From positions 1-57,080 of the forward strand of contig JAFDVL010000036.1 in the NCBI GenBank assembly GCA_018268995.1: a stretch of DNA of 57,080 nucleotides, given 5' to 3'. The notes beneath the pieces were generated by a model that did not search any database, was not told the DNA's origin, and saw only the letters and a program-made list of their open reading frames with translations. The position numbers and the translations under genes are program-made. Below, piece by piece: positions 1 through 7,950 of this stretch (position 1 is the stretch's first letter; each line of letters begins with the position of its first letter). The DNA comes from Acidobacteriota bacterium. GTDB lineage: Bacteria > Acidobacteriota > Blastocatellia > RBC074.

Positions 1-1181
1 ATTTTCCAGTCGAACCAGTAATCTTTCAGCACAGAAATTTTCTTCAGTTCTTTGCCCGTCAACGCGCCGCTGATCGCTTTGCCGCTGAAATCCCAGGTCG
101 AGCCGGTTTCGGCATCCACAAATTGATTGTCTTTCACAAAGAATTCGAGCGCACGCCCATCAATAGTTCGTTCAAAGGCGCGCACCGATTTATTGTCATC
201 ACCGAGCGCCACAAAAATCGGCGTTGTATCAATGGTATTGATGACCAGCCGTTGTTGTCGCAACACCTCCATTGGATATGCCACCGCTTTGCCGTTGACG
301 ACGATGCCTGCCAGCAGCGCACGTGGCTTCAGTTTGTCGTTTGCCTCCACCGGGACGATGACCCGCAGTTTTTCATATTCTTCTTCCCAATTTGCTGCTT
401 CGTAATTTTTGCTGACACGCTCATCAGGCCGGAGCACGCGTCCGTTTGGGTGCTCGCGCTTCCATACGGCGAACGTCACTTCATCCGTAAACACGCCGTT
501 TAGTTGGCGGCCTTTGAGCGGGCCGTGCATCGCTTCGCCAGAAACCTGTTGCCACCACGTGCCGGTTTCTTCATCGCGCATGATGAAGTTCTGGTTATTG
601 ATGCCCGCAAGGTGGAACGTCAGTTTTTTGCCATCAAGTTCGGATTCCCACACCAGACCGGTGTGACAAAGCGTTCAGTAAGTCGCCGTGATTGGCTTGC
701 CTCCGACGACATCGTTGATGACGTGATGATAGCCCATTTGTCGCACCGGATACGCCACCGCTTCGCCGTTGATTTCGACGGCTAACACCATATCGCTGTC
801 ATTCACAAAGTTGACTTCGCTGACTTTGGCATACGCGGCGTTGGGCAGCGGATTGAACATCCACTCAAAATGATTTTGCCGTGCAAACCACGTAACCAGA
901 ACCAATGGCGCAAGCAGGAGTGGCATTACAATACGGCTCCACCAACGCGCGCCGCGCCACAGCTTGACGCAGATTGCAATCGCAGCAACTACACTCAGAC
1001 TCGTCACCCACGGCGACCAGCGGCGCAGAAAATACGACCACTGAACACCCGCAGGCGTTTGCGCTTTGAACGGCATGATGACGAAAACAGGAATTGCTAC
1101 GATGGCGACGGTAGCAAGGACGAGGAGCAGCAGGAGCAGCCAGAACTTCCAGCGACCTGATGCATTGGTCGTGCTTTTCAT
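1..1181 (-). CDS. DUF3179 membrane protein with in-frame UGA (probable selenoprotein), partial
   Basis: The ATG at 1181 follows an AGGA ribosome-binding site. The frame reads to the window edge with one interruption, TGA at 677-675. Residues 1-168 contain three hydrophobic segments (about 12-34, 54-70, 83-100) and the start of the DUF3179 domain, ending in ITATY. After the TGA the same frame continues for 224 codons with no stop (TLCHTG, then HLAGINNQ, GTWWQQ, SGEAMHGPL, and finally YWFDWK at the edge), which is recognisable DUF3179 sequence. The family normally has ATYC-x-LC-x-TG here, so the TGA replaces the first cysteine of a CxxC pair, giving U169-T-L-C172. A SECIS-like hairpin follows. 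A nonsense mutation is the alternative, but absence of any other lesion argues against it. The function of DUF3179 is unknown; a thiol/selenol redox role is inferred. It lies 6 bp downstream of a decayed TonB-receptor gene. The C-terminus is outside the window. Confidence 0.85.
649..677 (-). promoter_or_regulatory. Putative bacterial SECIS element for UGA at 677-675
   Basis: Read on the minus strand, the UGA is followed after 9 nt by CACACC (665-660), loop GGUCU (659-655) and GGUGUG (654-649), a perfect 6-bp stem. The loop starts 15 nt after the UGA. The loop sequence GGUCU is the same as the SelB-contacting apical loop of the E. coli fdhF SECIS, and the spacing is within or near the known bacterial range. 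The hairpin lies inside the coding sequence, as bacterial SECIS elements do. Confidence 0.75.
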
Positions 1182-1187
1182 TGTGTC

Positions 1188-2252
1188 CTAAAACCCAAAT
1201 TTGAGGGCGAATTGAAACACGCGCGGATCGCCCGCTGAAGTGATGGAACCAAAGCCTGGAGCGCCCAACACTGCATTCGGATTCCCCAGCGGCGGCGTGT
1301 TCGTGACATTGAATGCTTCGGCGCGGAATTCTAGCTGTTTCGTTTCGTGAATGCGAATCCGTTTGAGCAGTGCCAAATCAAAATTCCGAAATCCGGGGCC
1401 GCGTACAGGATTGCGCGAACTGGTGCCGAGCATAAATTGTGGCGAAACAGTAAACGCTGCGGTATTAAACCATTGCGCCGTCGTGCGTTCGGAGGCGGGC
1501 AGATTTGCTTTGTTGATCAGGTTGGGGCGTTGCGTGCCGAATCCGGCAAAGGCGTGACGGGATTGCTGATGTCACGCGCAAACGAATAGCGACCGAAGAT
1601 TTGATGCCGTTCGCTGAAACGATGGTCTATGCGGTTATCGAATTGATTTTGATCCTGCGCTTCATTGGCTGTGCGCGTGAAGTTGTTGGCTGTTCCGGTC
1701 GCTGTTGGCAATGATACGCGGAAACGCTGGGCCTTCGGACGTACGTGGCGGTGCCGCGACACCAGGAGACAGCGAAACCAGCGACAGGAAATTCCGGCCA
1801 TTTAAGGGCAGACTGACGATCTTTCGATTGTCAATCACTTGCCCCAGACTGGCTTGTTCCGTGCGCAACAACGAAGCATCGGCGGCAATCGTAATGACAT
1901 TGGCTACGTTGCCGACTTTCAGCGCCAGATCAAGGTTGATGCGCTCGCCCGTCGCCAACTGAATGCCTTCGCGCACGAATCGCTGAAAGTTTTGGGCTTC
2001 AACTGTGACCGCATACAAACCGGGCTTCAGGTTGGTAAATGAAAACAAGCCTGCTTCGCTAGCGGTTGTGAGCGTTGTATGGTTGGTTGTCGTTTCGACC
2101 AGCGTGATTTTGGCCGCACGAACCATTGCGCCTGTTTCATCGCGGATTTGCCCATTCAGTTCAGCTCGCCCTGCTTGTGCGTGTAGCGTGACTGAAAAGA
2201 GAAATGAATAAAGCATGATGGCAGCTGTAAAAACGCCACTCCACTTTCGCAT
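1188..2252 (-). pseudogene. Decayed Oar-like TonB-dependent receptor
   Basis: Three segments of one receptor survive. An N-terminal part (2252 to about 1710) has a signal peptide ending near LHAQA, a carboxypeptidase-regulatory domain and the plug motif LPLNGRNFL. A middle part around 1700-1545, in a shifted frame, contains FDNRIDHRFSERHQIFGRYS. A C-terminal part (about 1545 to 1188) ends with the barrel sequence RVFQFALKFGF and a terminal phenylalanine. Intact relatives are about 1000 residues, while this locus spans only 1065 bp, so most of the barrel has been deleted and at least one frameshift is present. Its first and last segments share a frame; the middle one does not. It sits directly upstream of the DUF3179 gene and may still act as its transcribed leader. 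Confidence 0.85.
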
Positions 2253-2273
2253 TTAGAGCTCCTCAGTAGGCAG

Positions 2274-3011
2274 TTAGGTGAAAACCAGTTTGTAGCCTGC
2301 AATCAAGAGGACGACCGCTAAGAGTTTTTTGATGAATCCAACTGAAAATTGGCGGCTCCCCAAATAAGAACCAACTGCGCCGCCTGCTAGTGCTGCCACG
2401 ACCATCGGTAGCGCGAAAAGCGGTAATTGTTTTGTGCTGCTGAGATTGCCAAGTAGTCCGGCGATTGAATTGACGAGAATGAACAACGCTGAAACGCCGG
2501 ATGCAGTTTTGGTTTTTGACCAGTGAAAGAAAATCATCAACGGGGTCAGAAAGATTCCGCCGCCTGTGCCTGTTAAGCCTGACAATAATCCCAGACCTGC
2601 GCCTGTGCCGACTGCAACTGCTTTGCTTGGCGGCGCAATTTCACTGTCATCTGTTTGGGTGTTGAATAAGAAACGCACAGCAGAGTAAAGCAGCACGACG
2701 CCTACCAAAATCTTGAACCAATGCGTCGGCAAATTGACGTAGCCGCCGAGAAACGCGAGTGGAACAGACAGGATTGCAAACGGCCAAAACAGCGGCCACG
2801 AAAAATGTCCGGCGCGCCAGAATTGATAGAACGTCAGCGTCGCCACCAGAATGTTCAGCACTAATGCGGAGGGTTTGATGACTGTTGGCGCAAGACCAAA
2901 CAACGTCATCACCGCAATGTAGCCGGATGCACCCGCGTGGCCCACCGCTGAATACAAAAACGCCACAAGCAGAATGGCGAAGCACAGCAAAAACAGCATC
3001 TCGGTGGTCAT
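2274..3011 (-). CDS. TauE/SafE family anion permease
   Basis: This 245-residue, strongly hydrophobic protein has about eight membrane segments. The two family half-repeats are visible: the N-terminal AVGHAGASGYIAV stretch and the glycine-rich LSGLTGTGGGIFLTPLMI stretch. TauE/SafE proteins move sulfite, sulfoacetate and other small anions across the inner membrane. Its start lies 9 bp after the stop of the Mop-domain regulator gene, so the two are probably co-transcribed with the regulator first. That pairing suggests an oxyanion substrate such as molybdate, tungstate or sulfite, but the substrate cannot be read from sequence. Confidence 0.85.
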   Translation of the reverse strand: MTTEMLFLLCFAILLVAFLYSAVGHAGASGYIAVMTLFGLAPTVIKPSALVLNILVATLTFYQFWRAGHFSWPLFWPFAILSVPLAFLGGYVNLPTHWFKILVGVVLLYSAVRFLFNTQTDDSEIAPPSKAVAVGTGAGLGLLSGLTGTGGGIFLTPLMIFFHWSKTKTASGVSALFILVNSIAGLLGNLSSTKQLPLFALPMVVAALAGGAVGSYLGSRQFSVGFIKKLLAVVLLIAGYKLVFT

Positions 3012-3020
3012 AGCATCTCT

Positions 3021-3434
3021 TTAGTCTTTGATAATCATGACTTCGGTCGCTTTGATCAGCGCATAGACTGTTGCACCTTTTTTCAGCCCCAATGCACGTG
3101 CCGCATCGCTCGTGATAATCGAAGTGATAACTTGTCCGCCGACATCAATGCTCGCTTGCGCTAATAACCCCTCGAATCGGATTGAGATAATTTGTCCGCG
3201 CAATTTGTTGCGCCCGCTGATGGATTCCAAGACAATGGCTTTTGGGGTTTTCGCTTTCTTGACTGTGACGGCAGAACGCGCGCTGGTGATGCGTTCGATT
3301 TCACGGCGTGGGATGCGATGATGCCCGCCTGCCGTTTGCACGGATTTGATCTTGCCGTCGTAAATCCAACGTTTGATCGTCAGAATGCTGACGCCTGCCA
3401 ATTGCGCTGCTTCTTTGGGTTTTAGTAGCTCCAT
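3021..3434 (-). CDS. HTH-Mop (molybdate-binding TOBE) regulator
   Basis: This is a 137-residue two-domain protein. Residues 1-50 form an excisionase/MerR-like helix-turn-helix (KEAAQLAGVSILTIKRWIYDGKI, with GGHHRIPRREI as the wing). Residues about 72-137 are a Mop/TOBE domain (GRNKLRGQI, VITSIITSDAARALGLKKG, VYALIKATEVMI), a fold that binds molybdate or tungstate in ModE and molbindins. The fusion is known as a small molybdenum-responsive regulator type. It precedes the TauE/SafE permease by 9 bp on the same strand, which suggests metal-dependent control of that transporter; this last step is inference. Confidence 0.85.
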   Translation of the reverse strand: MELLKPKEAAQLAGVSILTIKRWIYDGKIKSVQTAGGHHRIPRREIERITSARSAVTVKKAKTPKAIVLESISGRNKLRGQIISIRFEGLLAQASIDVGGQVITSIITSDAARALGLKKGATVYALIKATEVMIIKD

Positions 3435-3527
3435 TGAGCGCGATGCTTACAGATTGCGATGGAAAGAGTCAATCTTAGTGGCAAAGTGTGATGTGAATTG
3501 ATGTGGATTTGGCGGGAAAATGAGTAT

Positions 3528-3580
3528 CGCGACCGGTAGGTAGCGTTGCAGTCTATGCCTGACGCTCCTTACCAGTCGCG
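3528..3580. repeat. Imperfect inverted repeat, 19-nt arms
   Basis: The arm CGCGACCGGTAGGTAGCGT (3528-3546) pairs with 3562-3580 at 16 of 19 positions, with a 15-nt loop. It lies in the gap between the Mop gene start and the peroxidase remnant. Confidence 0.6.
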
Positions 3581-3599
3581 GTACTGATTGCGGCAATCG

Positions 3600-3960
3600 T
3601 TACTTTAATGCTTGCTCAATGGCTTGGGTGACCTTGTTGCTTTCGGGTTTCTCTTTGGTTTCAAAGCGCGCAATTATTTTGCCGTTGCGATTCAGCAGGA
3701 ATTTATTGAAATCCCACGTAATGTCGTCATACTGATCGCTGAACGCGGTCAATTCCGTCGGGCAAACAAATGTGAAATCAAGTGGGTAAACAACAACACA
3801 ACTCACTTTCCTTTGTAATCAGAAAACTTCACGGGCTGATCCAGCTTTTGGATGTTTTTGGTGGAAGGCAACAAAAAATCGGGCGCTGGTTGCCCGACTT
3901 TTTGTGGTCTTACTGGCTCGCTGCTGAATTTATATTTGGACTTACTTCTAAGTCAATAGA
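3600..3960 (-). pseudogene. Peroxiredoxin / glutathione-peroxidase fusion remnant
   Basis: Reading the minus strand from about 3957, the sequence encodes a 2-Cys peroxiredoxin N-terminus (VGQPAPDFLLPST, then VKFSDYKGK) with no ATG. At the next codon a TGA replaces the usual Trp/Tyr. A lost base then shifts the frame, after which the text resumes as [22 protein letters not shown], the peroxidatic-cysteine region. It then switches abruptly to [20 protein letters not shown] and runs to a TAA at 3600, which is the C-terminus of a glutathione peroxidase. The join probably reflects a deletion between two adjacent peroxidase genes. With no start, a nonsense codon and a frameshift, it should not make a working enzyme. 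Confidence 0.8.
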
Positions 3961-4012
3961 GGGGCTTGGCGAGAAGTCGTACAGGTTCTCATAGGCCGAA
4001 AGAAATCCATCG

Positions 4013-4079
4013 AAAGTTTGACTTGACCTTCCACCTCTGGGACGAAGACGGTTTCAGCACGTTGTGATAGTCTCCGCAC
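4013..4079 (+). repeat. Dispersed intergenic element, copy A
   Basis: About 67 bp that aligns without gaps over the first 54 positions to 14222-14275. Shared blocks are AAAGTTTGA, CTTCCAyCTCTGGG, GAAGAC, TGTG, then TAG and CCGCA after one gap. It lies about 110 bp upstream of the small secreted protein gene at 4189. The function is unknown; it could be a non-autonomous repeat or a leader element. Confidence 0.5.
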
Positions 4080-4188
4080 AATTCAAAAAATAAAATGGAT
4101 AATTAGGGGCTAAACGCAACGGTTCCTGATTTCTCGCAGGCGGTATCAACGAAAATCTCCTTCGCTCAGGCATTTAGAGGCTAAGACA

Positions 4189-4716
4189 ATGATCGTTCAC
4201 AAGAAAACTCTTCTGTCCCTGGTTGGCCTGTGTTTCATTGCTGTCGTCAGTGTGTTTGCTGTACAAGGGAAATGGCGCGCCGCAACCGAAAAAGAGTTAG
4301 CTGCTTTATTACCGGCTCGTGCGCCGGTCGAAAAAGAGCAAATTGAAACTGAGATGCGCACGGCTTCCGGCTTCACAGATGGCAAGGGCAAGTTTTTCGC
4401 TGCCGTCGTTATCATCACTGCGGGCTATGCGGCTGAAGGTAAGTACTCCCATTTTCTGACAACGCAGGTTCCGGTCAAAATTGGTGCAATGACGCTCCAA
4501 CCGGGAGAATACGTTTTTGGGCAAAAACGAGTGGATGCGAATACGATTGAGGTCAAGTTTCATGAAGCGGCCTCTGGCAAGCTGCTTGGTTCTGTGAACG
4601 CCCAACGGGGTCAAGCAAAGGGCGCGATTCGATCTATCACAATTGCTCCGCCAAAAGGCAATACGGGCACGATCTATTTGGGCCGTTTTGCCTTTCAGTA
4701 CACGGTATCAGAATAA
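4189..4716 (+). CDS. Small exported protein, paralogue of the gene at 22243
   Basis: This 175-residue protein begins with a signal peptide (KKTLLSLVGLCFIAVVSVFA). The mature part carries ELAALLPARAPVEKEQIETE, RTASGFTDGKGKF, AAEGKYSHFL and LQPGEYVFGQKR. I do not recognise a named family. The second copy at 22243-22779 (178 residues) shares these blocks and is about half identical by eye. Both copies lie next to an Oar-like TonB receptor, here 216 bp upstream of it, so a role linked to that receptor's substrate is plausible. The ATG at 4189 is chosen because it starts the signal peptide; no strong Shine-Dalgarno sequence precedes it. Confidence 0.75.
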   Translation: MIVHKKTLLSLVGLCFIAVVSVFAVQGKWRAATEKELAALLPARAPVEKEQIETEMRTASGFTDGKGKFFAAVVIITAGYAAEGKYSHFLTTQVPVKIGAMTLQPGEYVFGQKRVDANTIEVKFHEAASGKLLGSVNAQRGQAKGAIRSITIAPPKGNTGTIYLGRFAFQYTVSE

Positions 4717-4932
4717 GTTTTACTGGATAGATTGGTTTACTGACGACACGACAATCCTATGCCTATAAAACCTGGGCATTCCCAAAGGGGCTTTCCCTCC
4801 TGGAGGAACGGATAGGCACATGCTGTTCTGGTAGACTCAGGTAAGGAAGTTCGGCACAGGCCAAGAAAATTTAATGTCGCCCGGTTGCTGGCGGCTACCT
4901 GCCTTTCACTTAAAACAAAAAGGAATGGTTTT

Positions 4933-7923
4933 ATGAAGCATATTGTAAGGGCTTTGCTCCTCGCTCTCTGTGCATCTGTCTGCGCATTTGCACAACAATC
5001 ATCAACGGCGACACTAAGTGGACGGGTAGCCGACGCGACGGGGGCGGCCATCATCGGAGCGAAAGTTACGGTGACGCAAAAAGAAACAGGCGCTCAACGG
5101 CAAGTGGTGACTAACAGCGAAGGGCTATATGTCTTTGCCACGTTGCCCCCTGGCAAGTATGAAGTCAAAATTCAAGCTACCAACTTTGCCCAAAGTTTAT
5201 CGCGACTGGTTGAGTTGAATGTCGGGCAACAAGTGAGCCTGGACGCAACGCTCCAAGCCGGTGGGCCGACAGAAACAATTACGTTGGATGATCGCTACAA
5301 CTATCCTTTGGTGGATACCAGTTCGGCTGTTGTGGATGGCGTTGTGCGAGCCGAAGAAGTACAGCGGTTGCCGCTGAACGGACGCAACTATCTGGAACTC
5401 GCGTTATTGATTCCGGGAAACCTGCCCGCGCCGAATTTTGATCCGACCAAAACCAACAGCGTCATTGTTTCTTCGGCGGGGCAACTTGGTCGCGGTGGTA
5501 ACGTCACAATTGATGGCACAGATAACAATGACGATGCCGTTGGTGGCCCGCTTCTCAATGTTTCGCAGGATGCTGTGCAGGAATTCCAAATTGCCACGAA
5601 CCGCTTTTCCGCCGAGCTTGGGCGTTCCGCATCCTCAGTCATCAATGTCGTCACCAAGGCCGGAACCAATGATTTACACGGTTCTTTTTCTTTCTTTGAG
5701 CGGGATCGGCGCTTGCAGGGATTGCCCGCGACCTATGATCGCAGTAGTAACCAAAAGCCACCGTTTGACCGTCAGCAATATGCTGCGACCTTGGGCGGGC
5801 CGTTGAAAGCAGACCGCGCTTGGTGGTTTGGGGCGTTTGAATATCGCAATCAGGATGGAGCCGTATTAGTTGGGCAGCGTGATGTGGCTGCACGCCAAAT
5901 TCGCCGCAGCTTTGCATCTGCACCGATGGATGATCTGCTTGGCTTGGCGCGCGTAGATTGGAAGCCATCCGTTTCCGATAACCTGAATTTTCGTTATGCG
6001 ATTGAACGCCTCAAAGATATTGGCGCAACGAAGTTAGATCGGGCAATTGGATCAGCGTCGCAGCGACAACAGTTGCAGAATCATCATCAATCGTTTCTCA
6101 CCAATTGGACGCGCGCCTTTTCCTCGACCGTCGTAAACAGCTTCAATTTCAGCATCAATAATTTCAGCAACACGACAAATCCGCTTTCGACGGGGCCACA
6201 ATATACATTTCCTTCGATTCAGGATGGCGTTTCGTTTCGTGTGCCACAGGCGACCACGATGAATCGGCTGCAATTTTCGGATGCGCTGTCTTACATTCAC
6301 GGGGCGCATACCTTCATGTTTGGCGGCGAACTGCAACGCGTAGATTCGCTGTTTGACTTGGGCGTGTTTCAGCAAGGGCGCATTGAATTTGTGCAGGATT
6401 TTGCGCAGGCGGATTTCAGCGGCGATGGCAAGGTAGACGACAACGATTTACTATTTGCCGTCACTTTGCGCAGCTCGAAACCAACGCAGGCTTTGTTGAT
6501 TGATAATGCCGACAACAATCACATTGCTTTGTTTGCACAAGACGACTGGCGGGTGACGCGAAACTTTACCTTAAATTTGGGCTTGCGTTACGAACTGGAC
6601 ACGAACGTTAACAACAACGATTGGTACGGCAATCGCAATCCAATTGTGCAATCGTTTTATCGCGGTGACCGCAAGCGCGATACTAATAATTTTGCGCCGC
6701 GCTTTGGCTTTAACTGGGCCACGGACAATGCTCGTTTCAGCGTACACGGCGGCTATGGCATTTACTATGACCGCGTCACGTTAGAGATCGCTTCGCTGGA
6801 ACGCGGTTTGGATGGCCGTGCGTTAGCTGTCGAAGTGCGAGCCGGAAACGCGCTCAGCGATCCAACAGGTGCGCCGATTTTTATCAACCCGGCAACGGGG
6901 CGCTTTCAACCTTTTGCGCCAACATTCAGCAATCCGTTCACCGGATTTATTTTGCCGGGCGCAGGTGCATCGGGCATCAATATCATTGACAACAACCTGC
7001 AAAATCCAATGGTGCAGCAGTTCAATTTCGGCGTGCAGTATGAGTTTGTGAAGGACTTCGTGGTCAAAGCCGATGTTCTGCATAACCTTGGAACGAGCTT
7101 CATCATCGGGCGTACGATTGGTACAGTGAATAATCCGGTGGTCGGCGGGCCGGATCGCGTCGTGAATCTGGAATCCAGCGTGAAAACGAAATATGACGGG
7201 TTGCTTTTGAGTTTGGAAAAACGCTTGTCCAGTCGCTATCAATTCCGCGCTTCCTACACGTTGTCGAAGGCGTTCAATTACGCGAATGATGATCAGATTC
7301 CATTTTCCAATGGGCCTGTGAATCCGAACAATCTGCAACTTGAATACGGCCCCACGCCGAATGATCGTCGTCATTACTTCACGTTTTCAGGGGCAGCCGA
7401 ATTGCCGTACGGATTTCAGGTCGCGCCGATTGTGACCTTAGCTTCCGGCGTGCCGATGGATATTTTATTGCCGGATGCCAGTTCGCGGATTCCCGTGCTA
7501 CAACGAAATGCAGGCGGACGGCAATTCAAAACAGGCGCAGATTTGAATCGTTTTCTCAATCAACTTAACACTGCGGGCGGCGTGAATGGGCAACGCTTGC
7601 CGCTGGTGCGTGATGACGTGCGTTTCAATGATAGTTTTAGCTCGTTCGATCTGCGTTTCTCAAAAGTCTTTCGCTTTGGCGACAAGGTGCGACTGGAACC
7701 GATGGTAGAGATATTCAATCTCTTCAATGTTACAAATATTCTGGGCGTCTCGAATGTAAACTATTCAGGCTTTTCAAATGTGCTGATCCGCGATAGCAGT
7801 AATTCAAGTGATCCGGGCTACTTGCGTTCGTCCAGCTTCGGTACGCCGATTACGACGGCAGGCGGTGTCTTTGGCTCTGGGGGCGCGCGTGCTTTCCAGT
7901 TTGCGGCGAAATTTAGCTTTTAA
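4933..7923 (+). CDS. Oar-like TonB-dependent receptor
   Basis: This 996-residue outer-membrane receptor is read from the ATG at 4933, which begins a clear signal peptide (KHIVRALLLALCASVCAFAQ). The frame is open upstream to 4885 but that would put 16 extra residues before the signal. Residues about 22-105 are a carboxypeptidase-regulatory-like domain (LSGRVADATGAAIIGAKVTV), followed by a plug with LPLNGRNYLELALLIPG and TIDGTDNNDD. The rest is a beta barrel ending in QFAAKFSF with the terminal aromatic needed for outer-membrane insertion. Such proteins import or bind large substrates in Acidobacteria; the ligand is unknown. The MFS transporter starts 27 bp later, suggesting coupled uptake across both membranes. 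Confidence 0.9.
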   Translation: MKHIVRALLLALCASVCAFAQQSSTATLSGRVADATGAAIIGAKVTVTQKETGAQRQVVTNSEGLYVFATLPPGKYEVKIQATNFAQSLSRLVELNVGQQVSLDATLQAGGPTETITLDDRYNYPLVDTSSAVVDGVVRAEEVQRLPLNGRNYLELALLIPGNLPAPNFDPTKTNSVIVSSAGQLGRGGNVTIDGTDNNDDAVGGPLLNVSQDAVQEFQIATNRFSAELGRSASSVINVVTKAGTNDLHGSFSFFERDRRLQGLPATYDRSSNQKPPFDRQQYAATLGGPLKADRAWWFGAFEYRNQDGAVLVGQRDVAARQIRRSFASAPMDDLLGLARVDWKPSVSDNLNFRYAIERLKDIGATKLDRAIGSASQRQQLQNHHQSFLTNWTRAFSSTVVNSFNFSINNFSNTTNPLSTGPQYTFPSIQDGVSFRVPQATTMNRLQFSDALSYIHGAHTFMFGGELQRVDSLFDLGVFQQGRIEFVQDFAQADFSGDGKVDDNDLLFAVTLRSSKPTQALLIDNADNNHIALFAQDDWRVTRNFTLNLGLRYELDTNVNNNDWYGNRNPIVQSFYRGDRKRDTNNFAPRFGFNWATDNARFSVHGGYGIYYDRVTLEIASLERGLDGRALAVEVRAGNALSDPTGAPIFINPATGRFQPFAPTFSNPFTGFILPGAGASGINIIDNNLQNPMVQQFNFGVQYEFVKDFVVKADVLHNLGTSFIIGRTIGTVNNPVVGGPDRVVNLESSVKTKYDGLLLSLEKRLSSRYQFRASYTLSKAFNYANDDQIPFSNGPVNPNNLQLEYGPTPNDRRHYFTFSGAAELPYGFQVAPIVTLASGVPMDILLPDASSRIPVLQRNAGGRQFKTGADLNRFLNQLNTAGGVNGQRLPLVRDDVRFNDSFSSFDLRFSKVFRFGDKVRLEPMVEIFNLFNVTNILGVSNVNYSGFSNVLIRDSSNSSDPGYLRSSSFGTPITTAGGVFGSGGARAFQFAAKFSF

Positions 7924-7950
7924 TTTTCCCCGGCACCTCAGCGATTTTTT

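Noticed and set aside
3528..3580. GGTAGGTAGCG resembles part of a GEMM (cyclic-di-GMP) riboswitch
   Set aside because: It is one arm of an inverted repeat, the other conserved riboswitch blocks are missing, and no gene is placed to be controlled by it.
3739..3830. TGA in the peroxiredoxin remnant as another selenocysteine
   Set aside because: The position is normally Trp or Tyr, not Cys; the true peroxidatic cysteine is a TGC downstream; and a frameshift is present as well.
4740..4932. Possible riboswitch before the first TonB receptor
   Set aside because: Short hairpins exist (CCTCC..GGAGG), but I found no cobalamin, TPP or other known conserved box.
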